The notes beneath the pieces are model-generated. The model had not been told where the DNA came from. It made no database searches and saw only the letters and a program-made list of their open reading frames with translations. Shown piece after piece: positions 45,655 through 54,164 of a stretch of 64,000 bases of DNA; the stretch's first letter is position 1, and the number at the start of each line of letters is the position of its first letter. The stretch spans positions 248,001-312,000 of the forward strand of contig NZ_LZJZ01000083.1 of assembly GCF_001667585.1 (NCBI RefSeq). The letters are read 5' to 3'. The translations under genes and the position numbers were made by a program. This DNA is from Mycobacterium sp. E2733. Lineage in GTDB: Bacteria > Actinomycetota > Actinomycetes > Mycobacteriales > Mycobacteriaceae.

Positions 45655-46296
45655 TCAACGCCGAGGTGCGCGACCCGTCGAGAACAGTGCGCCTCTGATC
45701 AGCGGCTTCGCCGCCGAAAGTGCACGCTGGTACGCCTTGGGCGAGGCCGTTGCGGCCAGTTCGGTCAGGCCATACAGCAGCGCATAGATCGCGTCGACGG
45801 TGGCTCGTGCCTGCGCGCGGCCGCCCGAGCGCCGGTGGCGATACGCATCGTGGATCACGCCCTCGATGATTTCGCGCAGTGCGTGCAGTTCGGTATCGCC
45901 ACCGGTCGCCGGCGAAAGGCCGACGGCCCCCTGGGCGCGGATCGCCCACTCGAAAGCCGCCAGGTCGGGATACTCACGCATCAGCCGACTGGACTCATCC
46001 AAGACGGCCTCTATCCGGTCCACCGCGCTCCCCGGCTGTTCGGCGGCCCGGCGCAACCGGGGCAGCGCGACTTCGGTCCTCGCCGCGATGGCCGCGTTGA
46101 TCAGCTCGGTCTTGTTCGGGAAGTAGTTGTAGAGGCTGGCACTGGTGACGTTGGCCGTTCGCGCGATTTCGCGAATCGTTGCCCGCGAATAACCCCTCTC
46201 GGCCACACACCGCATCGTGGCGGCGATGATGCGCTGACGCGTCCGCTCGCCGCTTGCGCCGACAGGACGGCCCAGCTGATTTGTCGTCGTGATCAT
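45655..46296 (-). CDS. TetR family transcriptional regulator
   Basis: The 213-residue protein has the TetR helix-turn-helix IREIARTANVTSASLYNYFP at about residues 40-60 and a helical ligand domain. It is clearly paralogous to the regulator at 47700: both share QLGRPVGA, ATMRCVAE-GY, and a RLMREYP-LAAFE-AIRA segment. ATG at 46296 is used; an in-frame TTG lies 12 bp upstream. It faces the luciferase-like gene, with operator copy B between them. Confidence 0.9.
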   Translation of the reverse strand: MITTTNQLGRPVGASGERTRQRIIAATMRCVAERGYSRATIREIARTANVTSASLYNYFPNKTELINAAIAARTEVALPRLRRAAEQPGSAVDRIEAVLDESSRLMREYPDLAAFEWAIRAQGAVGLSPATGGDTELHALREIIEGVIHDAYRHRRSGGRAQARATVDAIYALLYGLTELAATASPKAYQRALSAAKPLIRGALFSTGRAPRR

Positions 46297-46446
46297 GTCT
46301 CCAGCCAATTCTCGTCAGCCACTCCTCCTGGATTGCAACACGGTCATCGGCCGGAGCGTCAGCCGGCCGGCGGAGCGCTGTGCGACTGTAGGCCATATTA
46401 GGTGGCGCGCACACTTGTGCGAGCAGGTTGTCGGCACGCTGATAAT

Positions 46447-46464
46447 TAAACAATCGATCGCTTA
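46447..46464. promoter_or_regulatory. Cluster operator, copy B
   Basis: TAAACAATCGATCGCTTA matches copy A in 14 of 18 positions and is part of an imperfect palindrome over 46445-46466. It lies between the divergent TetR gene (start 46296) and the luciferase-like oxidoreductase (start 46553), about 90 bp upstream of the latter. Confidence 0.6.
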
Positions 46465-46552
46465 ATATGTTGTGACGGCGCCGGCGTTGCGATTGGCGTT
46501 GCGCCCTTCCGCCGGAGGTGCTGCCGTCGAATGACCACTGAAAGAGTGATCC

Positions 46553-47590
46553 ATGGGTTTGATGACCGCATTGCGCTTCAACATGACCAACGTCGCCGAT
46601 CCCGCGGGACGGCACGGGGATCGCTACCAGGCCGCCCTGGATATGGCCGCATACGCTGACCAACACGGCTTCACCGGTATCAGTTGCGAGGAACATCATC
46701 TGGCGGCAACCGGGTGGCTGCCCTCGCCGCTGATCATGGCCGCCGCCCTGGCGGGCCGGACCACTCGGGTGCGCATCAGCATCAACGCCCTGCTGATCAC
46801 TCTCTACGACCCGGTGCGGCTGGCTGAAGACATCGCGGTACTGGACAACATTTCCAACGGCAGATTCAGTTTCGTTGCGGGCATGGGTTATCGGCCCGAG
46901 GAATACGCGGCGGTCGGCAAAGACTGGACGCGGCGCGGCGAGTTGATGGATCGCTGCATCGAGGTGCTGCTCGACGCGTGGGGCGACGATCCTTTCGAGT
47001 ACAACGGGCGAACCGTCAATGTCACCCCCAAGCCACACACCCGCCCTCGGCCGTTCTTTTTCATCGGCGGCATGAGCGCTGCTGCTGCGCGGCGCGCGGC
47101 GCGCTTCGGGTTACCGTTCGCGCCGCCCATGGCCATGCCCGACGTGGAAGCGGTTTACACCGAAGAACTCCAAAAACGCGGCCGCCGCGGTTTTGTCTAC
47201 CGCCCGGAGAACGGCAGCACCGTGACGTTGTTGAGCTGCGACCCAGACGCCATGTGGAGCACCTACGGACACTGCATCATCAACGAAGTGAGGGAATACA
47301 GCCGGTGGAAACGTCCGGGCGTCACCCGTCCCCACGACGTGGCGGCGCAATCGGTCGAAGACGTGCGCAGGCGCAACATCGTGGAGATCCTCTCCCCCGA
47401 GCAGCTGCTCAGTCAGATCGCCGATGGCAGAAGGGAAGTCGTGATGAACCCCCTCATCGGCGGGCTGCCGCTCGAAGAAGCCTGGGCAAGCCTGCACCTG
47501 CTCACCGAGAAAGTATTGCCTGCGGTCGAGGCGCCGGTCAGTGGATCGAGCACTACCCGGCAGCCCGGCGCCAGTGATATAATCAACTGA
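46553..47590 (+). CDS. LLM class flavin-dependent oxidoreductase
   Basis: The 345-residue luciferase-like (beta/alpha)8 flavoprotein contains ISCEEHHLAATGWLPSPLI near the N-terminus, RISINALLITLYDPVRLAED, DNISNGRFSFVAGMGYRPEE and RPRPFFFIGG, typical of the group that uses FMN or F420. It has AAAGAG 7 bp upstream of the ATG. Placed between two TetR genes and near two Baeyer-Villiger enzymes, it may supply a further oxygenation or reduction step. The cofactor cannot be fixed from sequence. Confidence 0.86.
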   Translation: MGLMTALRFNMTNVADPAGRHGDRYQAALDMAAYADQHGFTGISCEEHHLAATGWLPSPLIMAAALAGRTTRVRISINALLITLYDPVRLAEDIAVLDNISNGRFSFVAGMGYRPEEYAAVGKDWTRRGELMDRCIEVLLDAWGDDPFEYNGRTVNVTPKPHTRPRPFFFIGGMSAAAARRAARFGLPFAPPMAMPDVEAVYTEELQKRGRRGFVYRPENGSTVTLLSCDPDAMWSTYGHCIINEVREYSRWKRPGVTRPHDVAAQSVEDVRRRNIVEILSPEQLLSQIADGRREVVMNPLIGGLPLEEAWASLHLLTEKVLPAVEAPVSGSSTTRQPGASDIIN

Positions 47591-47597
47591 TCGATTA
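47580..47597. promoter_or_regulatory. Cluster operator, copy C
   Basis: TAATCAACTGATCGATTA matches copy A in 14 of 18 positions. It covers the stop of the luciferase-like gene and lies about 100 bp upstream of the TetR gene at 47700, so it may serve autoregulation. Confidence 0.55.
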
Positions 47598-47699
47598 ATA
47601 GTTTGGGCGCGATGCGCCAGAGGAAGTGCAGGCGATGTACGTCGAGCCAAATCAGCTAGCGGAGTTTTCCGTCTCTGGGGGCTCCGGGGAACCCCGATC

Positions 47700-48335
47700 A
47701 TGACCGTCGCGTCGTCACAGCTCGGCCGGCCGGTGGGTGCCAACGGCGAGGAAACGCGTCGGCGGATCATCACCGCAACCATGCGCTGCGTGGCCGAGGC
47801 CGGATACGCACAGGCAAGCATCCGTGAGATCGCCCGTGCCGCCGGCATGACCAGTGGGAGCCTGTATCACTACTTCCCTAATAAGGCGGAACTACTTAAG
47901 GCGACGGTCAAAGAAATCGAGGAACTGGTGTTCCCGCGGCTCGGCGAGGCCGCCGCCCGTGACGGGGGCGTCGTCGACCGCCTCGAAGCGGTGCTCGACG
48001 AGTCCGACCGGTTGATGCGCGAATATCCCTACCTGGCCGCGTTCGAACGCGCCATCCGCGCCGAAAGCGCCGCGTACCTGCGCAGCGGAGACCCCGACCG
48101 CACCGGGTTCAAACCCTTGCGGGGCATCATCAGCGACATCATCGAAGACGCCCGCGCGCAGGGTGCGTTGGCCGCCGGCATCGATGCCGCAGGAACCATC
48201 GACGCGATCTACGCGTTGACCCGCGGCCTGACCGAACAGGCGGCCCACCTGACGCCACCCGCCTACCGCGCCACGCTCAGCGCGGCCAGACAACTGATCC
48301 GAGGAACACTGTTCGCGCCCGACGCCAAGCGCTAA
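47700..48335 (+). CDS. TetR family transcriptional regulator
   Basis: The 211-residue protein is a paralogue of the TetR protein at 45655, with helix-turn-helix IREIARAAGMTSGSLYHYFP. The ligand domain differs more than the DNA-binding part, so the two could read the same operators in response to different ligands. It is followed 71 bp later by the P450-ligase operon, and operator copy C lies upstream. Confidence 0.9.
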   Translation: MTVASSQLGRPVGANGEETRRRIITATMRCVAEAGYAQASIREIARAAGMTSGSLYHYFPNKAELLKATVKEIEELVFPRLGEAAARDGGVVDRLEAVLDESDRLMREYPYLAAFERAIRAESAAYLRSGDPDRTGFKPLRGIISDIIEDARAQGALAAGIDAAGTIDAIYALTRGLTEQAAHLTPPAYRATLSAARQLIRGTLFAPDAKR

Positions 48336-48406
48336 GCCGCGCGGCGCCGTTGACATCGTCGGCCGTATCAACCGAATCCGCTGCCGCTATACGAAGGAAG
48401 CCACAG

Positions 48407-49666
48407 ATGGCCGATCCGAACATTCCCCCCGGTTTCGATTTCACCGATCCGGACATCTACGCGCAGCGTCTCCCAGTCGACGAACTCGCCGCGCTGCGAC
48501 GGACGGCGCCGATCTGGTGGAACGAGCAGCCGATCGGCAAGGGCGGATTCAACGACGGCGGCTTTTGGGTGGTGACCAAACACAAAGACGTCAGAGAGGT
48601 TTCGCTGCGCAACGACATCTTCTCCACCCACGAGAACACCGCCCTCCCGCGATACCCGGATGACGTGGAGCGAGAGAACATCGACGCGGCGCGCGCGTCC
48701 ATTCTGAACATGGATGCTCCCCACCACACCCGGCTACGCAAGATCATCTCCCGCGCCTTCACCCCGCGAGCCGTCGGACGCTTGCGCGACGAACTCAACG
48801 AGCGCGCAAGGGCCATCGTGAAAGCCGCAGCGGCTCAAGGGTCCGGGGACTTCGTCGAGCAAGTGGCCCACGACCTGCCGCTGCAGGCAATCGCCGGGCT
48901 GCTCGGTGTGCCGTTGGAGGACCGTACGAAATTGTTCCGGTGGGCGGACGAGATGACCGGCAGCGAGGACCCTGAGTATGCCGACAGCGACGGCCAAGCG
49001 TCGTCAGTTCACGTGCTGACCTACGCCATGGAGATGGCCGACATCAAGACGAAGGATCCGAGCGACGACATTGTCACCACACTGGTGCAGGCAGACATTG
49101 ACGGGGAGAAGCTGTCGGAAGCTGAATTCGGCTTCTTCGTTCTCACGCTGGCAGTGGCCGGAAATGAGACGACGCGTCACTCCATTACCCAGGGCATGAT
49201 GGCGTTCAGCGAGTTTCCGGACCAGTGGGACGTGTACAAGCGCCTGCGGCCCGAGACAGCGGCAGATGAGATTGTGCGCTGGGCAACTCCCATAACGGCA
49301 TTTCAGCGCACGGCGCTCGAGGACACCGAGCTTTCCGGCGTGCAGATCAAGAAGGGCCAGCGAGTGGTGCTGTTCTATCGCTCGGCCAACTTTGACGACG
49401 AGGTTTTCGATGACCCCTACACATTCAACGTTATGCGAAGCCCCAACCCGCAGTTGGGCTTTGGCGGCACGGGTGCGCACTACTGCATCGGCGCGAACCT
49501 AGCGCGGATGACCATCAATCTCATCTTCAATGCCATCGCCGACCAGATGCCCAATCTGCGACCGCTGGCGCCGCCGGAGCGGCTGCGATCGGGATGGCTC
49601 AACGGCATCAAGCACTGGCAGGTCGACTACACCGGCGCCGGAGCCGCGCACGCCCCGGCGCAGTGA
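48407..49666 (+). CDS. CYP125-like cytochrome P450 (steroid C26/27-monooxygenase type)
   Basis: The 419-residue P450 has the haem-binding FGGTGAHYCIGANLA with Cys360, the I-helix oxygen-activation motif AVAGNETTRHS and the ExxR helix in the ETAADEIVRWATP region. Segments such as PPGFDFTDPDIY, LNMDAPHHTRLRKIISR and RLRSGWLNGIKHW closely match CYP125A1 of M. tuberculosis, which oxidises the cholesterol side chain. ATG at 48407 with GAAGGAAG 6 bp upstream. An ATCAACCGA half-site resembling the cluster operator lies 31 bp upstream of the ATG. The 3' end overlaps the ligase start (GTGA). Confidence 0.88.
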   Translation: MADPNIPPGFDFTDPDIYAQRLPVDELAALRRTAPIWWNEQPIGKGGFNDGGFWVVTKHKDVREVSLRNDIFSTHENTALPRYPDDVERENIDAARASILNMDAPHHTRLRKIISRAFTPRAVGRLRDELNERARAIVKAAAAQGSGDFVEQVAHDLPLQAIAGLLGVPLEDRTKLFRWADEMTGSEDPEYADSDGQASSVHVLTYAMEMADIKTKDPSDDIVTTLVQADIDGEKLSEAEFGFFVLTLAVAGNETTRHSITQGMMAFSEFPDQWDVYKRLRPETAADEIVRWATPITAFQRTALEDTELSGVQIKKGQRVVLFYRSANFDDEVFDDPYTFNVMRSPNPQLGFGGTGAHYCIGANLARMTINLIFNAIADQMPNLRPLAPPERLRSGWLNGIKHWQVDYTGAGAAHAPAQ

Positions 49667-51288
49667 GGCCGGCGAGCCGCGTCGCCGGCGCTCTGGCACG
49701 TATCCGAAAGGAGACCTGGGCCCTCTATCAGGTCGGCCGTGCCGGAGCGTTGCGGCCGATGCCGCTGCGCCGACTGCCCGAAATGTCCCGGGCCATGCGC
49801 GACTACGGACCGACGGGCGGGGCGGTGCGCACTGCGGCCCTGCGTTTCGGCGATCGGGCCGCGCTGATCGACGAACGCGGCGCGCTGAGCTTCGCCGAGC
49901 TGGACAGCCGCTCCAACGCGCTGGCCAATGTGTGGCGTGAACGCGGGCTGCGCGGCGGTGACGGCGTGGCCATTCTGACCCGCAATCACCGTGGCTTCGT
50001 CGACGCGCTGTTCGCCGCTGCCAAATGCGGGGCACGAATCGTGTTCCTCAACACCGACTTTGGCCCCGACCAGCTGCGGGAAGTATTGGCGCGGGAGGGC
50101 GTCGACCTGCTGGTGCACGACGCCGAGTACCTGGATGCGGTCACGGGGATAGACATGCGGCTGGGGTGTGTCATTGCGTGGAACGAATCGCCGACGGCGG
50201 AGAGCCTCGACGGCCTGATCGAGCACGGCGATGCGTCACCACCGCCGCCCTCGGCAACCAGAGCCCGGCTGGTCATTTTAACCAGCGGAACCACGGGGAC
50301 CCCGAAGGGAGCCCCCCGCACTGAGCCGCGATCACTGCTGCCGGCGGGAGGCCTGTTGAGCAAGGCGCCGTTTCGGGCGGGTGAAGCCACCGAGTGCTGC
50401 GTTCCGCTGTTTCACGCGCTGGGCTTCGGGCATCTGATGCTCTCTCTACTGATGGGTTCCACCCTCATCGTCCGCCGCCGCTTCGACGCGGGCCGGACCC
50501 TGCGAAGCGCCGCCGAAAACCGCGCGACGGCGATGATCGTGGTTCCGATCATGCTGCGTCGACTCATCGACCAAGGGCCGCAGGCCTTCTCGAGCAAGGA
50601 TCTTTCTGCGCTGCGGATCGTGTTCGTCGCAGGCTCGCAGCTTGGCGCCGCGCTGCGCCAGGAGGCCATGAACGTTTTCGGCCCAGTCGTCTACAACATG
50701 TACGGGTCCACCGAGGTCGCCTACGCCACGCTCGCCACACCGGTGGATCTGGCGGTCGAGCCCGGCTGCGTCGGCCGGGTGGTGCCCGGCGCCGCCGTCA
50801 AGCTCTACGACAACCGTGGCCAATCCGTACCGGACGGGTCACGGGGCAGGATCTTCGTCGGCAATGACATTGCGTTCGACGGCTACACCGGCGGCGGCAA
50901 TAAGGAATCCCTCGACGGCCTGCTGGCCACCGGCGACATCGGCCATTTCGACGCCGGCGGCAGACTGTTCGTCGACGGTCGCGAGGACGACATGATCGTC
51001 TCCGGCGCCGAGAATGTCTTTCCCGCGGAGGTCGAGGATGTACTGGCCTCCCATCCCGCCATCCGTGAGGCCGCGGTTGTCGCTGTGGCCGACGACCAGT
51101 ATGGACAGCGGCTGCGCAGTGTCATCGTGCTGCACCGCGGGGCCACTCTGACCGAATCTGAAGTCAAAAACCATGTGCGGCAACGGCTCGCACGCTTCAA
51201 GGTGCCGCGCGACGTGCGCTTCGTCGATGCGTTGCCCCGCAATCCCACCGGCAAGGTCGTCAAGCGCCTCCTCGAGGGACCGGGGTAG
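49663..51288 (+). CDS. FadD-type acyl-CoA synthetase
   Basis: The 541-residue adenylate-forming enzyme has the P-loop VILTSGTTGTPKGA, MYGSTEV, the LATGDIGHFD motif, hinge GREDDMIVSGAENVFP and RNPTGKVVKRLL near the C-terminus. GTG at 49663 overlaps the P450 stop, so P450 and ligase are translated together. This is the order expected if the P450 makes a side-chain carboxylic acid that the ligase converts to its CoA thioester. It is a close relative of the synthetase at 16275. Confidence 0.87.
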   Translation: MRPASRVAGALARIRKETWALYQVGRAGALRPMPLRRLPEMSRAMRDYGPTGGAVRTAALRFGDRAALIDERGALSFAELDSRSNALANVWRERGLRGGDGVAILTRNHRGFVDALFAAAKCGARIVFLNTDFGPDQLREVLAREGVDLLVHDAEYLDAVTGIDMRLGCVIAWNESPTAESLDGLIEHGDASPPPPSATRARLVILTSGTTGTPKGAPRTEPRSLLPAGGLLSKAPFRAGEATECCVPLFHALGFGHLMLSLLMGSTLIVRRRFDAGRTLRSAAENRATAMIVVPIMLRRLIDQGPQAFSSKDLSALRIVFVAGSQLGAALRQEAMNVFGPVVYNMYGSTEVAYATLATPVDLAVEPGCVGRVVPGAAVKLYDNRGQSVPDGSRGRIFVGNDIAFDGYTGGGNKESLDGLLATGDIGHFDAGGRLFVDGREDDMIVSGAENVFPAEVEDVLASHPAIREAAVVAVADDQYGQRLRSVIVLHRGATLTESEVKNHVRQRLARFKVPRDVRFVDALPRNPTGKVVKRLLEGPG

Positions 51289-51303
51289 CCCTCGCGCCGG
51301 ACG

Positions 51304-52263
51304 CTACACCGAGCGCAGGCGGCGGACTCGGTCGGAGATGGCCCGCTGCGAGACTTTTGCTTGCGGCGCAAGCCATTCGAACGCATGCGGACAGCCCGGA
51401 TGCACGTGCATCTCCGTTGGCACGCCGGCACCCGCCAACCGGCGCGCGTACTCGATGACTTCGTCCCGGAAGATGTCGAGGTCCCCGACGTCGACGTAGG
51501 CCGGGGGCAGGCGAGACAGGTCGGCGGCCCGTGCTGGTGCAGCGTATTCGCTTACCTCAGGCTCACCGTGGCGCGTACCAAACAACGCCTCCCAGCCCGT
51601 GCGGTTGTCGTCGTAGGTCCACGTCGCGAGCTGCTCCAGGGCCGGGTCGGACGCGGTGGTGCGGTCGTCGAGCATCGGATAGAACAGCAGTTGCGCGGCG
51701 ATCGGCGGTCCGGCGCGATCGCGCGCCAGCAGGCACACGGCGGCGGCGAGCCCTCCGCCGGCGCTGTCGCCCACGACGGCCAGTCGCGCCGGGTCGACCT
51801 CCAGTTCCGCCGCGTGGTCGGCCAGCCATAGCAGCGCCGCATAGCAGTCGTTGACCGGAGCCGGGTGAGGGTGTTCGGGCGCGATGCGGTAGTCCGCGAC
51901 CAGTATCGGCACCCCGGAAGCGGCGACGTAGTGGGACACCGCCGTGTCGTACAACGTGCCCAATTCATCGAGGCCGAGGATCATCCCGCCGCCGTGCAGA
52001 TAAAGCGCCGCACTGCCCGGTCGCTGCGCGCCGGCGCGCCGATACCAGGTCAGCGGGATCGTCGCGCCGTCGTCTGTGCGCATCGTGTATCGCCTTACTT
52101 CGATGCCCCCGACCGCTGGGAGGAAAGCGGCCGCGCGCTCGAACATCTGGCGGGCGGTCACCCTTCGGGTTGCGATGTCGCCGACCGGAGGCCGTTCGGC
52201 AGGCGTCGCGGGTGCCAGCACGGCCAGTGCTGCCGCGACCTCGGGATCAATCTGTAGCGCCAC
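51304..52263 (-). CDS. HSL-type alpha/beta-hydrolase (carboxylesterase)
   Basis: The 319-residue hormone-sensitive-lipase-like esterase has the oxyanion motif HGGG at residues 90-93, the nucleophile Ser167 in GDSAGG, an Asp in VGDLDIFRD and His in GCPHAF. It would hydrolyse the ester or lactone made by the Baeyer-Villiger enzymes of the cluster. GTG start. It converges on the acyl-CoA synthetase gene with 15 bp between the stops. Confidence 0.88.
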   Translation of the reverse strand: MALQIDPEVAAALAVLAPATPAERPPVGDIATRRVTARQMFERAAAFLPAVGGIEVRRYTMRTDDGATIPLTWYRRAGAQRPGSAALYLHGGGMILGLDELGTLYDTAVSHYVAASGVPILVADYRIAPEHPHPAPVNDCYAALLWLADHAAELEVDPARLAVVGDSAGGGLAAAVCLLARDRAGPPIAAQLLFYPMLDDRTTASDPALEQLATWTYDDNRTGWEALFGTRHGEPEVSEYAAPARAADLSRLPPAYVDVGDLDIFRDEVIEYARRLAGAGVPTEMHVHPGCPHAFEWLAPQAKVSQRAISDRVRRLRSV

Positions 52264-52299
52264 TTGCGCTCAGCGGTGATCGCGTGGGAGCCCACCGCC

Positions 52300-52779
52300 T
52301 CACGCGGGGACCTGCTCGGCGTCGAAGTCGGCGACCAGCGAGTCGATGGTGATCTGGGCGACGACGTTCATGTCGGCGTCGTAGATCTCGTACAGCAGGC
52401 CCGTCGGCGAGTCCGGTCGCGCGCCGAAGTAGACCAGGCCGCCGGTTGCCCCACCCCGCTCAAGGTGTGGCTTTTGGTCGTTTCCGGTCAGGGCGTAGTC
52501 ACCGGCTCGGCGGAACCGGTGGTTGCTGAGCGACCCGTCTTCTTCGACGTCCCATAGGTGTTGCTCGCCGTCCAGGACGATGACGCTGGTAACCGCGGCG
52601 TGGCGGTGGATCGGACAGTGGCCGCCGTCACCTTGCCACCGTACGACCATGTCGAGGGTGGGGACGTCACGGTCGTAGCCGAGGATCGTGTAGTCGTGCT
52701 GGATCTTGTACTTCGAGCCGGGCCGTCCGGTCACCGCCTTCCAGCGGTAGCGGGACGGGTCGAACACGCCGTTGATCAT
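52300..52779 (-). CDS. Cupin-fold protein
   Basis: In this 159-residue protein, GHCPIHRHAAVTSVIVLDGE matches the first cupin motif, with two metal-ligand histidines and the glutamate. The second motif is weak. AGGAGG 4-5 bp before the ATG decides the start. Operator copy D lies 115 bp upstream. Possible roles are a metal-dependent isomerase, dioxygenase or sensor. Confidence 0.7.
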   Translation of the reverse strand: MINGVFDPSRYRWKAVTGRPGSKYKIQHDYTILGYDRDVPTLDMVVRWQGDGGHCPIHRHAAVTSVIVLDGEQHLWDVEEDGSLSNHRFRRAGDYALTGNDQKPHLERGGATGGLVYFGARPDSPTGLLYEIYDADMNVVAQITIDSLVADFDAEQVPA

Positions 52780-52893
52780 CCGCCCTCCTGACTGCACGGC
52801 TCAGGGCCCGTAACCGTCTGGTGGCGGTGCATACCGCGCTACCGCCTTGGCCCAATCACCAGTTGCTGCAGAGCCTAATCACGCGCAGTGATG

Positions 52894-52911
52894 TAATCAA
52901 CCGTTTGATCA
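52894..52911. promoter_or_regulatory. Cluster operator, copy D
   Basis: TAATCAACCGTTTGATCA matches copy A in 16 of 18 positions and lies in a 22-bp imperfect palindrome (52892-52913, 9 of 11 pairs). It is upstream of the cupin gene that starts at 52779 and may control the cupin-hydrolase pair. Confidence 0.68.
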
Positions 52912-52999
52912 CATCACGATGGTCGGAACGATCTCAGCAGGGCATCCGAACGTAACGGACGCTCCCAGTCAGGCACGAGAACGCTTTTCGGGTTTTCGT

Positions 53000-53515
53000 T
53001 TACGTGCCAGGGCGTTGCCTGGCGAACATGGCGCTGCCGGCGGCGAGCGAATCGCCGAGCGTCCACAGCGCGACCCCGATCAGCACCAGATCCTTGAGCA
53101 GAAACTGGCCCGGCAGCGCCGACAGCACAGGGAGACCGCCGGCATGCGTCGCGACCACCCCCGGTGTGGTGAAGAGGAAGCTCAGCGTTCCCAGGAAGAG
53201 CACCACGGCCATCGCGCTGCCGGCCGCGGATGCGCGCGGCCACGCGGGACGAAGCGCGATGAGAAGAGCGGCAACGATTTCCATCGTTCCCAGGCCGCGC
53301 GCGACGGTTGCCACGCTGAACACGTCATAGATCCAGCTCAGCAGCGGGCTGTGTTCGATGAGCACGCGGGATTCCATCTTCACGTACTTCCCGAACCCGA
53401 TCCAGGCCAAAACGATGATCAGTCCGTAACGGCCGACGAGCTGTCCCGACCGGGTCAGCGGCCCCGCCAAGGGGTGCGGTGTCGCTACCGTGGCGAGCGA
53501 CTCGATTTCGTTCAC
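53000..53515 (-). CDS. DUF417 (YkgB/RclC-like) membrane protein
   Basis: The 171-residue protein has four hydrophobic helices with the family signatures RYGLIIVLAWIGFGKYVKME, HSPLLSWIYDVFSV, MEIVAALLIALRPAWPR and LPGQFLLKDLVLIGVALWT. Related proteins include RclC of E. coli. The start is GTG and no clear RBS is seen. It lies 45 bp downstream of the SRPBCC gene on the same strand. Confidence 0.83.
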   Translation of the reverse strand: MNEIESLATVATPHPLAGPLTRSGQLVGRYGLIIVLAWIGFGKYVKMESRVLIEHSPLLSWIYDVFSVATVARGLGTMEIVAALLIALRPAWPRASAAGSAMAVVLFLGTLSFLFTTPGVVATHAGGLPVLSALPGQFLLKDLVLIGVALWTLGDSLAAGSAMFARQRPGT

Positions 53516-53560
53516 AGAGCAACCACGATTGGCGCGCCGCTCCCGTTCAGCGATGGGGCG

Positions 53561-54034
53561 TCATCGCTCCGCGTAGCGATCACGCAGCTTGGCCAGCGTC
53601 GCTTCGATGCCGGCGGCATTGGCCTTGGTCGCACCCATCAACTCGTAGTACTTCAGCGCGTTCTTGACCGCGCCGGCGTCGTGATAGTCGAACGTTTCGG
53701 TGACCCGCGTTCGGGTCGGCGAGAGCGCCTCGAATTGCCACCGCCAACGGTGCCCCACCGGGTGACGCCATTCGACGAGTTCGTCCGGTTTCAGGGCGGT
53801 CACCGTGCTGGTGATGCGGTACGGCACGCCATACATCTTCATCTTGGTCGAAAACTTGGACCCCACAGTCAGTTCCGCGGGCGCCTTGATGTTGTCACGC
53901 ACGGTGCCCGACCCGTCCAGTTCGCTGTGTCGCCGGGGGTCGGCGGCCATCGCGTACAGCTCGGCGGCGGGTGCCGCCACTTCGACCGACCGGCTTACCT
54001 GCCGCGGGCCCGCGTCGATAACGGTGACGGTCAT
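53561..54034 (-). CDS. SRPBCC family protein
   Basis: The 157-residue START/Bet v1-like protein contains [20 protein letters not shown], a central [18 protein letters not shown] and a C-terminal helix. Such proteins bind or transform hydrophobic ligands. It is divergent from the mycofactocin-type SDR and forms a likely operon with the DUF417 gene. Confidence 0.78.
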   Translation of the reverse strand: MTVTVIDAGPRQVSRSVEVAAPAAELYAMAADPRRHSELDGSGTVRDNIKAPAELTVGSKFSTKMKMYGVPYRITSTVTALKPDELVEWRHPVGHRWRWQFEALSPTRTRVTETFDYHDAGAVKNALKYYELMGATKANAAGIEATLAKLRDRYAER

Positions 54035-54164
54035 GATCTTTCCTTTCGGCTGTCCGGCAGCGTCAGCTCGACGCTACGCTCGCCGAGTCCAATTCAGAAC
54101 AGCAGACATCCCGCCCCGTCCGGCCGCGACGGGACGCCCGCGCCGAGAGGAGCCGAAAGAAGCA

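Noticed and set aside
46480-46552. Possible short leader or small gene before the luciferase-like gene
   Set aside because: No open frame with a plausible start was found; the gap is explained by the promoter and operator copy B.
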